Shown piece by piece: positions 24,807 through 36,080 of a stretch of 64,000 bases of DNA; position 1 is the stretch's first letter, and the number at the start of each line of letters is the position of its first letter. The translations under genes and the position numbers were made by a program. The stretch is from assembly GCA_028279885.1 (NCBI GenBank), contig JANQMX010000096.1:1-64000 (forward strand). The letters are read 5' to 3'. This stretch comes from Rhodovibrionaceae bacterium. GTDB taxonomy: Bacteria; Pseudomonadota; Alphaproteobacteria; Kiloniellales; DSM-21159. The notes below the pieces were generated by a model. That model was given only the letters and a program-made list of their open reading frames with translations, did not search any database and was not told the DNA's origin.

Positions 24807-26027
24807 ATGGCGCCACTCGATGCAGGCGATCGCGCAAGGGTCCTGCCCGACCGGCAGCGCATGCGAACCTACCGGCTGGCGCGCTTGCGCGAGCAGCTCA
24901 AGGCGCGTGACTGCGCCGGCATTCTGCTCTTCGACCCCATCAACATTCGCTACGCCACCGACAGCAGCAACATGCAGGTCTGGATCCTGCACAACCAGGC
25001 GCGCTACGCCTTCGTCGCCACCGAGGGGCCGGTGGTCCTCTTCGACTTCCACAACTGCGGCCATCTCTCCGACGGCATCGAGACCATCGACGAGGTGCGG
25101 CCTGCGATCCCAATCTTCTATTTCTGCGCAGGCTCGCGCAGCCAGGAGCAGGCCGGCCGCTTCGCCGCCGAGATCGAGGAGCTGGTCCGCGCCCACGGCG
25201 GCGGCAACCGCCGCATCGCGGTGGACAAGCTGGAACTGGCCGGCGCCAAGGCGCTGGAGGCGCTCGGCGTGGAGCTGTTCGATGGGCAGGAGGTCGCGGA
25301 GCTGGCACGGGTCATCAAGTCGCCCGACGAGATCGCCGCCATGCGGGAAGCCATCCGCGTCTGCCAGCTCGGCATGGCGCGCATGCACGAGGCGGCGCGG
25401 CCGGGCATGACCGAGAACGAGGTCTGGTCGCTGTTGCACCAGACCAACATCGCGGGCGGCGGCGAGTGGATCGAGACCCGTCTGTTCTCCGCCGGCGAGC
25501 GGACCAATCCCTGGTTCGCCGAGTGCAGCAGCCACGTGATCGAGGCCGGCGACATCGTCAGCTATGACACCGATCTGATCGGGCCTTACGGCATGTGCGC
25601 CGACATGTCGCGCAGCTTCGTCTGCGGCACGCCGAACGACGAGCAAAAGCGGCTCTATGGCTTGGCGCGGGAGCAGATCGAGTACAACATCGCCTTGCTG
25701 CATCCCGGCCTGGGCTTCCGCGAGGCGGCCGAGCGCGCCTGGCAGATGCCCGAGCGCTGCCAGCCCAATCGCTATTCGGTGGTCTATCACGGGGTCGGCC
25801 TCTGCGACGAGTACCCGGCCATCGTCTACCGGGAGGACTACCCCGCCTTCGGCTACGACGGCGAATTCCAGCCCGGCATGACCATCTGCGTCGAGAGCTA
25901 CATGGGCGAACTCGGCGGCCGGGAGGGCATCAAGCTGGAAGAGCAGGTGCTGATCACCGAGACCGGCGTCGAGCGCCTCTCCACCTTCCCCTACGAAGAC
26001 ACCTTGATGCCCAGCCAGTGGGAGTAG
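24807..26027 (+). CDS. M24-family metalloenzyme, candidate DddP-type DMSP lyase
   Basis: The 406-residue product has the pita-bread fold of M24 peptidases. Probable metal ligands are D254, D256, D266, H328, E363 and E378. The offsets (12, 35 and 15 residues between the D/D, H/E and E/E pairs) equal those I recall for the iron enzyme DddP. A tyrosine five residues before the histidine (Y323), an aspartate six after it (D334), the context ERTNPWFAECSSHVIEAGDIVSYDTDLIGPYG, and a tryptophan (W59) near the N-terminal region also match. DddP cleaves dimethylsulfoniopropionate to dimethylsulfide and acrylate. An Xaa-Pro aminopeptidase or another lyase remains possible. ATG 24807 is the start; no partner genes adjoin. 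Confidence 0.7.
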   Translation: MAPLDAGDRARVLPDRQRMRTYRLARLREQLKARDCAGILLFDPINIRYATDSSNMQVWILHNQARYAFVATEGPVVLFDFHNCGHLSDGIETIDEVRPAIPIFYFCAGSRSQEQAGRFAAEIEELVRAHGGGNRRIAVDKLELAGAKALEALGVELFDGQEVAELARVIKSPDEIAAMREAIRVCQLGMARMHEAARPGMTENEVWSLLHQTNIAGGGEWIETRLFSAGERTNPWFAECSSHVIEAGDIVSYDTDLIGPYGMCADMSRSFVCGTPNDEQKRLYGLAREQIEYNIALLHPGLGFREAAERAWQMPERCQPNRYSVVYHGVGLCDEYPAIVYREDYPAFGYDGEFQPGMTICVESYMGELGGREGIKLEEQVLITETGVERLSTFPYEDTLMPSQWE

Positions 26028-26608
26028 GAGTTGGCGCGGCACCGTCCTTGCCATTCTCTTCTATTGTCACCCCGGAAGAGCCTCGTAAGAGGCGACATCC
26101 GGGGTCCATGGCGAGGCTTGGCGCGGGCTGCTGAACGATGAGTAAGGCCGCTGCGACGCCCGCGCTTAGTGGCCCTACTCCGCGCAGGCTGAGAAATGGA
26201 CCCCGGCTCAAGGCCGGGGTGACAGCATGTGGTGCGGCGACGCCGGTGGTTTCTCTCAGGATGTCATACTTGGGCGAGGCACGTCAGCGGCGAAGACCCG
26301 CCTGCGGGGCCGAAGCCCCTTCGGCGCGGCGAAGGCCCGAGTATCCAGCGGTAGGCACGGTATGAGCTTGTGGCTGGACCCCGGCTCAAGTCCGGGGTGA
26401 CGGTTTGGGTTGCGGCACAGCCGGTCCGACTTTCCTTCCTTCGTCACCCCGGAGGAGCCTCGTAAGAGGCGACATCCGGGGTCCATCTCGAAGCTCCGCA
26501 CTGGCTGATGAATGCCTTCGGCAACTCGCTATCGCGAGCCCGGACACACGGCCTTCGCTTGCGCGAAGCCCTTGGCCGGGATGACACAAGGTCGTGCTGC
26601 GACGCTGG
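26028..26608. repeat. Dispersed palindromic repeat cluster B
   Basis: This 581-base gap contains no gene. Units: a GTCACCCCGGAAGAGCC unit (26066-26109), TGGACCCCGG-CTCAAG-CCGGGGTGAC hairpins (26195-26224 and 26375-26402), the inverted copy of the 107-bp unit (26251-26358), a GTCACCCCGGAGGAGCC unit (26441-26487) and a GGCCTTCG...GGCCGGGATGACA unit ending near 26585. The stretch 26375-26480 repeats the order seen in cluster A, including the linker TGCGGCACAGCCGGT. Confidence 0.85.
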
Positions 26609-27817
26609 CTAGCTAGCAACCTTAAGCTGAGTACCGACGCCGAGGTTACCCTCCGGCTGCAGATACGCGAGCAGCCCATTCAGCGTCCGCCGCCCCGCCT
26701 CCGTCGCACGCAGGGCGGTGTCGTCGAGGGTGATCAAGCCCTCCTCCGCCAACTGCGCCAGGCGGTCGGCCGACAGTAGGGCCTCCGGCTCCGCGCCCAG
26801 CTCGCGGCGGAAGGCGGCGCGGGAAATGCCCTCGTCGAGCCGTAGGCCGCAGAGCAGCAGCTCGCTCAAGCGCTCGGCCCCGGCGATGACCTGCTCCTGG
26901 CGGGTGGCGTGGCCCTTGGCCTCGACCGTCTCCAGCCAAGCCTCCGGCGCGCGATGCTGGCGCAGCGCCAGGCGCCGGTCCCCTTCGGCGATACGGCTGT
27001 GCGCACCGGGACCGACGCCGAGATAGTCCTGATAGCGCCAGTAGATCAGGTTGTGCCGGCAGGCCGCGCCCGGCTTGGCGTGGTTGGAGATCTCATAGGC
27101 CGGTAGCCCGGCGCGGGTCATCTCGTCCTGTGTGACCTCGTAGAGGTCGGCGGCCGTCTCGTCGTCCAGGGTCTTGAGCTCGCCGCGCCGCCAGGCCCCG
27201 TGGAAGGCCGTGTTTTCCTCGATGGTCAGTTGATAGAGCGAGAGATGCTCCGGCCCCTCGGCCAGGGCCTGGGCCAGCTCGTCCCGCCAGGCCGCCGCGC
27301 TCTGGCCGGGCCGGGCGTAGATCAGGTCGAAGGAGAAACGCGGAAAGGTCCGGCGCGCCAGCGCGACCGCCGCCAAGGCCTCCGCCACCGAATGCCGGCG
27401 GCCGAGGAAGCGCAGCGCCTCGTCGTCAAGCGCCTGGACGCCGAGGGAGACGCGGTTGACACCGGCCGCGCGATAGCCGGCGAAGCGCTCCGCATCGGCC
27501 GAGCCCGGGTTGGCTTCCAGCGTGATCTCGAGATCGGGCGCCGTCGGCCAAAGATTGCGGATGGCCGCGATCACCGCGGCCACGGTCTCAGGCGGCATCA
27601 GCGAGGGGGTGCCGCCGCCGAAGAAGACCGACTCGACCCGGCGCTCCGGCACCCGCCGCGCCATCTCCGTCAGCTCGCGCAGCAGGGCGGCGCGCCAGCG
27701 AGCCTGATCCACCGCCTCGCGCACGTGGCTGTTGAAGTCGCAATAGGGGCACTTGGACTGGCAGAAGGGCCAGTGGACATAGACGCCCAGCGGCTCCAGG
27801 ACCGGGTCGCCGGGCAT
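26609..27817 (-). CDS. hemW: Radical SAM protein HemW (haem chaperone, HemN-like)
   Basis: The 402-residue protein has the radical-SAM cluster motif C19-x3-C23-x2-C26 in HWPFCQSKCPYCDF, then FFGGGTPSLM, the helix VNRVSLGVQALDDEALRFLGR and, downstream, the HNLIYW motif in CRHNLIYWRYQDYLGVGPGAHS. HemW members resemble coproporphyrinogen oxidase HemN but deliver haem to respiratory enzymes. Start ATG 27817 lies 5 bases from the rdgB stop, showing an operon; a GTG three codons earlier is the alternative. The usual hemW-rdgB-rph neighbourhood supports the call. Confidence 0.88.
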   Translation of the reverse strand: MPGDPVLEPLGVYVHWPFCQSKCPYCDFNSHVREAVDQARWRAALLRELTEMARRVPERRVESVFFGGGTPSLMPPETVAAVIAAIRNLWPTAPDLEITLEANPGSADAERFAGYRAAGVNRVSLGVQALDDEALRFLGRRHSVAEALAAVALARRTFPRFSFDLIYARPGQSAAAWRDELAQALAEGPEHLSLYQLTIEENTAFHGAWRRGELKTLDDETAADLYEVTQDEMTRAGLPAYEISNHAKPGAACRHNLIYWRYQDYLGVGPGAHSRIAEGDRRLALRQHRAPEAWLETVEAKGHATRQEQVIAGAERLSELLLCGLRLDEGISRAAFRRELGAEPEALLSADRLAQLAEEGLITLDDTALRATEAGRRTLNGLLAYLQPEGNLGVGTQLKVAS

Positions 27818-27822
27818 CGCCG

Positions 27823-28419
27823 TCACCCCTTGAGGTGGGCGAGAAACTTGGCGAAGGCGCGGGCGCGGTGGTTCACGGCGTGCTTCTCCTGGGGCGTCAT
27901 CTCGCCGAAAGTGATCTCGCTGCCTTCGGGGCGAAACATGGGGTCGTAGCCGAAGCCGTTGTTCCCGCGCGGCGGCCAGACCAGATCGCCATCGATGCGC
28001 CCTTCGAAGACATCGGCGCCGCCCCCGGGAAATGCAAGGCAGAGGACGCAGATGAAATAGGCGCTGCGGTCGCTCTTGCCGGCCAGCGCGCGCTCCAGCT
28101 TTTCCATCGCCATGCCGAAATCCCGCTCCGGTCCGGCCCAGCGGGCCGAGTGAATGCCCGGCGCGCCGTCCAGGGCCACCACCGCCAGCCCGGAATCGTC
28201 GGAGAGCGCGGGCAAGCCGCTGCCTTCGGCGACGAAACGCCCTTTCAGCTCCGCGTTGGCGGCGAAGGTCTCGCCGGTCTCTTCCGGCTCCTCCAGGCCC
28301 AGCTCGCCGGCGGAGACCACGGACAGCCCGAGCGGGTCCAAAAGCTCCCTGATTTCCCGCACCTTGCCCGCGTTGTGGCTGGCGATGACGATGCGGTTGC
28401 CGGGAATCTCGATGGTCAT
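27823..28419 (-). CDS. rdgB: RdgB/HAM1 non-canonical purine NTP pyrophosphatase
   Basis: The 198-residue housekeeping enzyme hydrolyses ITP, dITP and XTP to the monophosphates, keeping deaminated purines out of nucleic acids. Family motifs are [21 protein letters not shown] near residue 12, [23 protein letters not shown] near residue 72 and [11 protein letters not shown]. Its start overlaps the RNase PH stop by 4 bases (ATGA) and it ends 5 bases before hemW. The length is typical and the gene is intact. Confidence 0.95.
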   Translation of the reverse strand: MTIEIPGNRIVIASHNAGKVREIRELLDPLGLSVVSAGELGLEEPEETGETFAANAELKGRFVAEGSGLPALSDDSGLAVVALDGAPGIHSARWAGPERDFGMAMEKLERALAGKSDRSAYFICVLCLAFPGGGADVFEGRIDGDLVWPPRGNNGFGYDPMFRPEGSEITFGEMTPQEKHAVNHRARAFAKFLAHLKG

Positions 28420-29138
28420 TGCGACCCTTCAAGCGCGGCGCGCTGCAGCGCGAAGAGTTCGGCGACACCCTCGCGCGCCAGGCCGAGCATCTCATCGAAC
28501 TGCGCTTGCGAGAAGGGATGCTCCTCGGCGGTCGCCTGCACCTCGACCAGGCGCTCGTCAGTGGTGAGCACGAAGTTGGCGTCGGCCTCTGCCGCCGAGT
28601 CTTCCTGGTAGTCGAGGTCGAGCAGGGCGCTGCCCGAGAAAATCCCGCAGGACACGGCCGCGACCTGGGTCGTCACCGGGCTCTTGGCGATGACGCTGAG
28701 CCCGATCAGATGATCGAAGGCCTGCTGCAAGGCCACATAGGAACCGGTGATCGCCGCCGTGCGGGTACCGCCGTCGGCCTGCAGCACGTCGCAATCGATC
28801 CGAATCTGCAGCTCACCGAAGCCGGCCATGTCGGTGACGGCGCGCAGGGAGCGACCGATCAGCCGCTGAATCTCCTGGGTGCGGCCGCTCTGCTTGCCGC
28901 GGCTGGCTTCGCGGGCCGTGCGGGTGCCGGTCGAGCGCGGCAGCATGCCGTACTCGGCCGTGATCCAGCCCTTGCCGCTGTTCTTCATCCAGCCGGGCAC
29001 GCTGGTCTCCACACTGGCGGTGCAGAGTACATGGGTGTCGCCAAAGCGGGCCAGGCAGGAGCCCTCGGCATACTTGCTGGCGCCGGGCTCCAGGACGATG
29101 GAACGCAGCTCGTTCGGCTTGCGGCCGCTTGGGCGCAT
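28416..29138 (-). CDS. rph: Ribonuclease PH
   Basis: The 240-residue phosphorolytic exoribonuclease trims tRNA 3' ends. Motifs are [52 protein letters not shown] and [21 protein letters not shown]. Start ATG 29138 follows AAGGGGA; a longer frame to 29258 has no family similarity. It is the first gene of rph-rdgB-hemW and is divergent from hrcA across 145 bases. Confidence 0.95.
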   Translation of the reverse strand: MRPSGRKPNELRSIVLEPGASKYAEGSCLARFGDTHVLCTASVETSVPGWMKNSGKGWITAEYGMLPRSTGTRTAREASRGKQSGRTQEIQRLIGRSLRAVTDMAGFGELQIRIDCDVLQADGGTRTAAITGSYVALQQAFDHLIGLSVIAKSPVTTQVAAVSCGIFSGSALLDLDYQEDSAAEADANFVLTTDERLVEVQATAEEHPFSQAQFDEMLGLAREGVAELFALQRAALEGSQ

Positions 29139-29283
29139 AGGTTTTCCCCTTGGTTTGAACCGCCCGGCGAGCGGGCCGGGAGGCGAACAATCGTGCGATA
29201 ATGGTACCGGGCGGCTCAACCGGACATCGGCCGACCGCGTTGAAAGCGGCCCGAGCATGGATTAGATCCTGCCGGTAGACCGG

Positions 29284-30387
29284 ATGGCACCTGAAATGAG
29301 CAATCCCCAGGAGATAAATCGCGAGCTGCCGGTTGTCGAGCAACTGAGCGAACGTTCGCGCGACATTTTCCGTCAGATCGTCGAAGCCTATGTGGAAACC
29401 GGCGCGCCGATCGGCTCGCGCACACTGTCGCGCAAGCTCGGCCTCGGCCTGTCGCCGGCGACCATCCGCAACGTCATGGCGGATTTGGAGGAGTTCGGCC
29501 TCCTGATGGCGCCCCACACCTCGGCCGGGCGTCTGCCGACCGAGCTCGGCCTGCGCCTTTACGTCCGTGGCCTCTTGGAGCACGGCAATCTCAGCGAGGA
29601 GGAGCAGCGCGGCATCGAGGAGCGCTTCGCCGGCAGCGGCCAGAGCTTCACCCACATGCTGGAGGAGGCCTCGCAGGTGCTCTCCGGCCTGTCGCGCTGC
29701 GCCGGGCTGGTCACCGCGCCGACCAACGAAGGCCCGCTGAAGCACATCGAGTTCGTCGCCCTGGGCCCCGGCCGCGCCCTGGTGGTGCTGGTGACCCAGT
29801 CGGGCCAGGTCGAGAACCGCATCATCGACGTGCCGCTGGGCCTGCCGCCGTCGTCGCTGGTGGAGGCGGGCAATTTCCTGGCCAACCGCATGAGCGGCCG
29901 CCGCTTGCCGGAGGCCAAGCAGCAGATCCTGAACGAGCTGGCGGCGCACAAAGCCGAGCTCAACGAGCTGACCAAGCGCGTCGTCGAGGCGGGTCTCGCC
30001 ACCTGGGCCGATACCGGCGGCGGCGGGGCGCTGATCGTGCGCGGCCAGGCCCAGCTGCTCGAGGACGTCAATGCCTTGGAGGACCTGGAGCGCATCCGCC
30101 ACCTCTTCTCGACCCTCGAGAGCAAGGAGGCGATGATCAAGCTGATGGAGCTGACCGAAACCGCCGAGGGCGTGCAGATCTTCATCGGCTCGGAAAACGA
30201 GCTCTTCGGACTTTCGGGTTGTTCCGTCGTGATCGCGCCGTACAACGATAGCCGCGGGGGGGTGGTCGGCGCGGTCGGCGTGATCGGGCCGACCCGCATC
30301 GATTATGCCCGCATCATCCCTATGGTAGACTACACCGCGAAGGTCATGGGACGGATGGCCGAACGGGTACACGGAACAACGAGATAG
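29284..30387 (+). CDS. hrcA: Heat-inducible transcription repressor HrcA
   Basis: The 367-residue repressor binds CIRCE operators and responds to GroEL. An N-terminal winged helix (SRTLSRKLGLGLSPATIRNVMADLEEFGLLMAPHTSAGRLPT, about residues 42-85) is followed by the GAF-like HrcA core ending in IDYARIIPMVDYTAKVMG. The start could be ATG 29284 or ATG 29296 (MSNPQEI). Its promoter may be TTGAAA-N16-TTAGAT at 29240-29267. The next gene, grpE, starts 13 bases after the stop. I found no clear CIRCE element (TTAGCACTC-N9-GAGTGCTAA) in the window, so groESL, its usual target, is elsewhere. Confidence 0.93.
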   Translation: MAPEMSNPQEINRELPVVEQLSERSRDIFRQIVEAYVETGAPIGSRTLSRKLGLGLSPATIRNVMADLEEFGLLMAPHTSAGRLPTELGLRLYVRGLLEHGNLSEEEQRGIEERFAGSGQSFTHMLEEASQVLSGLSRCAGLVTAPTNEGPLKHIEFVALGPGRALVVLVTQSGQVENRIIDVPLGLPPSSLVEAGNFLANRMSGRRLPEAKQQILNELAAHKAELNELTKRVVEAGLATWADTGGGGALIVRGQAQLLEDVNALEDLERIRHLFSTLESKEAMIKLMELTETAEGVQIFIGSENELFGLSGCSVVIAPYNDSRGGVVGAVGVIGPTRIDYARIIPMVDYTAKVMGRMAERVHGTTR

Positions 30388-30400
30388 CACGGGATTTGTG

Positions 30401-31141
30401 ATGAGCGAGGGCACCAAGGACACGCCGATCACCGAAGAGGACGTCGCGCGCGTCCTCCGCGAATGCGGCGCCGACGAGGCCGAGCAGCCGGCCGGCAAGG
30501 GTGAGGCACCACAGGCTGCGCCAAAGCCGGATCCAGCTCAGGCCGCGGCCGCGAAGCCAGCACCCGGCCAGCCGGAAGCGCATGCGGAGTCGCGTATCGC
30601 GAAGCTAGAGGCCGAGGTCGCGACGCTCAAGGAGCAGCTGCTGCGGGAGCTCGCCGAGGGCGAGAACCTGCGCAAGCGCTTCACACGCGAGCGCGAGGAA
30701 CAGGCGAAGTATGCCGTCGCCCCGCTGGCCAAGGACCTGCTGCCCGCCGTCGACAACCTGCGCCGCGCCCTGGACAGCCTTCCCGCTGAGGCGATCGGCG
30801 CGGACGAGCGCCTCAAAGGGCTGATGGCCGGCATCGAAATGACGGAAAAGGCCGTGCTGGACGCCTTCGCGAAGCACAACATCACCGTCGTCGACCCCAA
30901 GGGCGAGAAGATGGACCCGCACCGCCATGAGGCGATGGTCGAGATCCCGGACCATGAGACCCCGGCGGGGCATATCTCCCAGGTCTTCGAGAAGGGCTAT
31001 CTGATGCTCGACCGGCTCTTGCGGCCGGCCCGGGTCGCCGTGTCCAAGGGCGGCCCGCCCGCAGCCCCCGGCGCCGGCCCGCAGGCCGCCGGACCGGGCC
31101 AAGGCAACGAGCCCGGAACCAAGTTCGACACCAAGGTCTAA
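30401..31141 (+). CDS. grpE: Nucleotide-exchange factor GrpE
   Basis: The 246-residue protein is the dimeric DnaK ADP-exchange factor. A long alanine/proline-rich N-terminus (to about residue 65) precedes the coiled-coil helix (AKLEAEVATLKEQLLRELAEGENLRKRFTREREE) and the beta domain (LDAFAKHNITVVDPKGEKMDPHRHEAMVEI, HISQVFEKGYLMLDRLLRPARVAVSKG). ATG 30401 is preferred over GTG 30398, one codon upstream. It is co-transcribed with hrcA. The C-terminal tail is glycine/proline-rich. Confidence 0.93.
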   Translation: MSEGTKDTPITEEDVARVLRECGADEAEQPAGKGEAPQAAPKPDPAQAAAAKPAPGQPEAHAESRIAKLEAEVATLKEQLLRELAEGENLRKRFTREREEQAKYAVAPLAKDLLPAVDNLRRALDSLPAEAIGADERLKGLMAGIEMTEKAVLDAFAKHNITVVDPKGEKMDPHRHEAMVEIPDHETPAGHISQVFEKGYLMLDRLLRPARVAVSKGGPPAAPGAGPQAAGPGQGNEPGTKFDTKV

Positions 31142-31640
31142 AACACGGTCGTATCGGGAGGCACAGCGCCTTTTGCTGTCATGCTTGGGCGAGGCCCATC
31201 GGGCCGTTAGGCCCCGATGTTCCAAAGGGGGGCCGAGTTCCGCTTGTGGGCCGGAGCCTTGGCGAAGGCCCAAGCATCCACGGTTGGGTTCCGTGCGGGC
31301 CGAGAAGTGGATCCTCGCAACGCGCCTCTTCGGGTCTACGACCCTGCGAGGCTCGCGCAAGGATGACAACGGTGGGTGTTGTTAACGTCGCCGCACCACA
31401 AACTGTCACCCCGGCCAAGGGCGAAGCCCGCGAGCCGGGGTCCATTCTGCAGCCCGCGCCAAGCCTAACCATGGACCCCGGATGTCGCCTCTGGTGAGGC
31501 TCCTCCGGGGTGACGAGGGCAGGGTCGGCGCGTGCAGCCGCTTCAGAACGTCATCCTCGGGCGGGACGTAGGTCCGCAGGGACGAATTCCGAAGGTGACA
31601 GCACGGCTTATGCCAACGGCCTCAGGGGCCGCTCCACAAA
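31142..31640. repeat. Dispersed palindromic repeat cluster C
   Basis: The 499-base gap between grpE and alkB has no gene. It holds two longer units, one bounded by TGTCATGCTTGGGC and CCCAAGCATCCA (about 31178-31280) and one by TGGATCCTCGC and GCGCAAGGATGACA (about 31309-31369). It also holds a TCACCCCGGCCAAGGGCGAA unit (31404-31445) and a TGGACCCCGGATGTCGCCTC unit (31471-31514). The flank to 31640 shows only partial copies (TCATCCTCGGGCGGGA). Confidence 0.8.
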
Positions 31641-32300
31641 CTATCCACGGGTCACCCGGCGCAGGGTGAGGTTGATCCGGCGGACGCCGGGCAGCTTGTC
31701 CTGCGGCACGAGCCCGCTGCTGCCCGGGTAGATCCGGTCGACCCCGTGGTAGCAGTGGCGTGCGGCGCCACCGAGGACGACGACGGCACCGCTGTGCAGC
31801 TTCAAGGAGCGGGTCGGGTCGCGCCGTTGCGCCCCACCGATGCGAAACAGCGCCGTATCCCCCAGCGAGACCGAGACCACCGGTGCGTCGACCGCTTCCT
31901 CGTCCTGATCGACATGCAGGCCCATCTTGGCGCCGGCGCGGTAGAGGTTGACCAGGCAAGCCTCCGGCGGGTCGGCCCAGTCGCCGTGGCGGACCCAGAG
32001 ATCGATGAGCCGCGCCGGAATCGGCGGCCAGGGCTGGCCACTTTCCGGATGCTGCGCCTGATAGCGGTAACCGCCCGCCTGATCGGTCATCCAACCCAGC
32101 GGCCCGCAGTTGGTCATGGTGACGCTGAGCGGCTGGCCGCTTTTCGGCATGCGCGGCTGATAGGCCGGCGCGGCGGCCAGAACGGCGAGCACGTCATCCA
32201 GCAGCGCCGCCTGCTCCTCCTCATCGAGGGCGGCGGGCAAAACCTTGAAGCCACTCGGAAAGCCGCCGGCCAAGTTATCTGCGGGCTGCGCCATCGCCAT
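31641..32300 (-). CDS. alkB: AlkB-family 2-oxoglutarate/Fe(II) dioxygenase
   Basis: The 219-residue enzyme removes alkyl groups from damaged nucleobases by oxidative demethylation. Fe ligands H129, D131 (GLHVDQDE) and H185 (RHCYHGV) sit at nearly the E. coli AlkB positions, and R208/R214 (VRRINLTLRR) fit 2-oxoglutarate binding. The nucleotide-recognition lid region GGYRYQAQHPESGQPWPPIP is present. It is followed 6 bases upstream by a small membrane gene on the same strand. It has no ada neighbour, so adaptive-response control is not evident. Confidence 0.88.
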   Translation of the reverse strand: MAMAQPADNLAGGFPSGFKVLPAALDEEEQAALLDDVLAVLAAAPAYQPRMPKSGQPLSVTMTNCGPLGWMTDQAGGYRYQAQHPESGQPWPPIPARLIDLWVRHGDWADPPEACLVNLYRAGAKMGLHVDQDEEAVDAPVVSVSLGDTALFRIGGAQRRDPTRSLKLHSGAVVVLGGAARHCYHGVDRIYPGSSGLVPQDKLPGVRRINLTLRRVTRG

Positions 32301-32306
32301 CGCGGC

Positions 32307-32552
32307 TCAACCTTTGTTGCGCCGTGCCGCGCGACCGGCCAGCCAGCGGAAAAAGAAGTAGAGAAGGGCACCGACAAACCCGAGCATGAAGCCGAACTCG
32401 GTGACCTGCTGGCTTTTGAAATAGCCTTCGCCGAGCAGAATCAGCAGGCCGCCCACGAAAAGGTTGGCCAGCATAAGATTCTGGATGGTGCGGTAGATGC
32501 CGTCCTGCTTCGGGTCGTCTTGGGGGTCGTCTTTGGGGTCTTCTTCGTCCAT
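32307..32552 (-). CDS. Small two-helix membrane protein
   Basis: The 81-residue protein has a charged N-terminus (MDEEDPKDDPQDDPKQDG), two hydrophobic helices (about 25-43 and 52-70) and a basic tail (AGRAARRNKG). ATG 32552 follows a GGAAAG site; a longer frame to 32594 lacks one. It precedes alkB by 6 bases and is probably co-transcribed, but I do not recognise a family. Confidence 0.7.
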   Translation of the reverse strand: MDEEDPKDDPQDDPKQDGIYRTIQNLMLANLFVGGLLILLGEGYFKSQQVTEFGFMLGFVGALLYFFFRWLAGRAARRNKG

Positions 32553-32646
32553 CTTTCCAGGTTCTAAGCTTGAACGGCGCAATGCCCGCCGCACTCAACA
32601 TAGGGTGTCCCAGCCGCGCCGAAAGGCTATTTCACACCGGGAGCGC

Positions 32647-32676
32647 CTTGAGTCTGCACGGCCTTTTTCCCATATA
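32647..32676 (+). promoter_or_regulatory. Sigma-32 (RpoH)-type promoter of dnaKJ
   Basis: CTTGAG (32647-32652) and CCCATATA (32669-32676), separated by 16 bases, match the heat-shock sigma-32 consensus CTTGAA-N13-17-CCCCATNT with few mismatches. The transcript would begin near 32683 and give a leader of about 125 bases before dnaK. An AAGGAG site lies about 12 bases upstream of the ATG at 32810. Confidence 0.65.
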
Positions 32677-32809
32677 GCGCCTGTGTCCGGCGGCTTGTTC
32701 CGCCGAAAGGCCAATGGCCGCCCTCGGAACCACGATCATTCCATAGGGACCCAACCGCGGCGCTTGACAAGGCCGCAAGCGAGGTCTGCTGAAAAAGGAG
32801 CGAGAAAGT

Positions 32810-34741
<1,932 letters not shown>

Positions 34742-34755
34742 CTCAAAAGATCCCG

Positions 34756-34779
34756 GGGGCCGGCCGCAAAGCCGGCCCC
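34756..34779 (+). terminator. Stem-loop after dnaK
   Basis: GGGGCCGGC (34756-34764), loop CGCAAA, and GCCGGCCCC (34771-34779) form a 9-bp perfect stem 14 bases after the dnaK stop. The following bases (TTCGGATCTCGTTC) are only moderately T-rich, so this is probably a partial terminator that reduces dnaJ relative to dnaK rather than a complete stop. Confidence 0.55.
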
Positions 34780-34937
34780 TTCGGATCTCGTTCTTGCCAA
34801 GGCATCGGGCGGTGATGCAACAAAAGGCCAACAATACGCAAAACCGTGACGCCCTTGCCGCTCTCCGGACGCGGCGGGCGCGCCCTGGCGACCCAATGGC
34901 GCCGATCGGCGCCGTGGGTCACTGAGGACGCTGCAGG

Positions 34938-36080
34938 ATGGCAAAAGCGGATTTCTATCAGGTGCTGGGCGTCAGCCGCACCGCCGCTCCCGAAGAGATC
35001 AAGCGGGCCTATCGCAAGAAGGCGATGGACTTGCACCCGGACCGCAACCCCAACGACCCGGAGGCCGAGCGCCGCTTCAAGGAGGTCAACGAGGCCTACG
35101 CCGTCCTGAAGGACGAGCAGAGCCGCGCCGCCTATGACCGCTTCGGCCATGCCGCCTTCGAAGGCGCGGGCGCCGGCGGGCCCGGTGCCGGCAACTTCGA
35201 TTTCGGCGGCTTTGCCGACATCTTCGACGAGATGTTCGGCGAGTTCATGGGCGGCAGCAAGCGCGGCCCGCGCCAGCAGTCGGGCGGCCGCCAGGGCGCC
35301 GATCTCCGCTACAACATGGAGATCACGCTGGAGGAGGCCTACGGCGGCAAGGAAGCGCAGATCCGCGTTCCCACCACCGTCACCTGCGAGGCCTGCAACG
35401 GCACCGGCGCCGAGCCCGGTTCCCAGCCGATCACCTGCCCGACCTGCGGCGGCCGCGGCCGGGTCCGCGCCCAGCAGGGCTTCTTCACCATCGAGCGCAC
35501 CTGCCCGACCTGCGGCGGCCAGGGGCGCATCATTGAAAACCCCTGCAAGGCCTGCAGCGGCACCGGGCGCACCGAGAAGACCAAGACCCTGCAGGTCAAC
35601 ATCCCGCCCGGCGTCGAGGACGGCACCCGCATCCGCCTGGCGGAAGAGGGAGAGGCCGGCCTGCGCGGCGGGCCGCCGGGCGACCTCTACATCTTCCTCA
35701 GCCTCAAGCCGCACCGCTTCTTCAAACGGGACGGCGCCAACCTCTACTGCCGCGTGCCGCTGCCGCTGACCACCGCAGCGCTGGGCGGCACCATCGAGGT
35801 GCCGACGATCGATGGCTCGCGGGCCAGCGTCAACGTGCCCGAAGGCACCCAGAGCGGCCAGCAGTTCCGCCTGCGCGGCAAGGGCATGAGCATCATCAGG
35901 ACCAGCGCCAAGGGCGATCTCTACATCCACATCGAGGTCGAGACGCCGCGCAACCTGACCCGCCGCCAGAAGGAGCTGCTGCGCGAGTTCGAGGAAGAAA
36001 GCGACCCCGCCAGCGCCCATCCGGAGAGCCACGGCTTTTTCAGCCGGGTGAAGGAGTTCTTCGAGGACCTCACCGAGTAG
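34938..36080 (+). CDS. dnaJ: Co-chaperone DnaJ (Hsp40, type I)
   Basis: The 380-residue protein has a J domain with the HPD motif ([28 protein letters not shown], residues 31-58) and a Gly/Phe-rich region. It then has four zinc-binding CxxCxGxG repeats ([32 protein letters not shown]), followed by the substrate-binding C-terminal domain. It delivers unfolded clients to DnaK and stimulates ATP hydrolysis. The start is ATG 34938 ([22 protein letters not shown]). It follows dnaK on the same strand, the usual arrangement. Confidence 0.97.
   Translation: MAKADFYQVLGVSRTAAPEEIKRAYRKKAMDLHPDRNPNDPEAERRFKEVNEAYAVLKDEQSRAAYDRFGHAAFEGAGAGGPGAGNFDFGGFADIFDEMFGEFMGGSKRGPRQQSGGRQGADLRYNMEITLEEAYGGKEAQIRVPTTVTCEACNGTGAEPGSQPITCPTCGGRGRVRAQQGFFTIERTCPTCGGQGRIIENPCKACSGTGRTEKTKTLQVNIPPGVEDGTRIRLAEEGEAGLRGGPPGDLYIFLSLKPHRFFKRDGANLYCRVPLPLTTAALGGTIEVPTIDGSRASVNVPEGTQSGQQFRLRGKGMSIIRTSAKGDLYIHIEVETPRNLTRRQKELLREFEEESDPASAHPESHGFFSRVKEFFEDLTE

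Noticed and set aside
23826..26054. 742-residue minus-strand frame across LonN, DUF971 and M24 genes
   Set aside because: It runs antisense through four genes with clear families and shows no domain of its own.
29139..29283. CIRCE element for HrcA autoregulation
   Set aside because: No TTAGCACTC-N9-GAGTGCTAA-like match seen; only a sigma-70-like box was kept in the hrcA entry.
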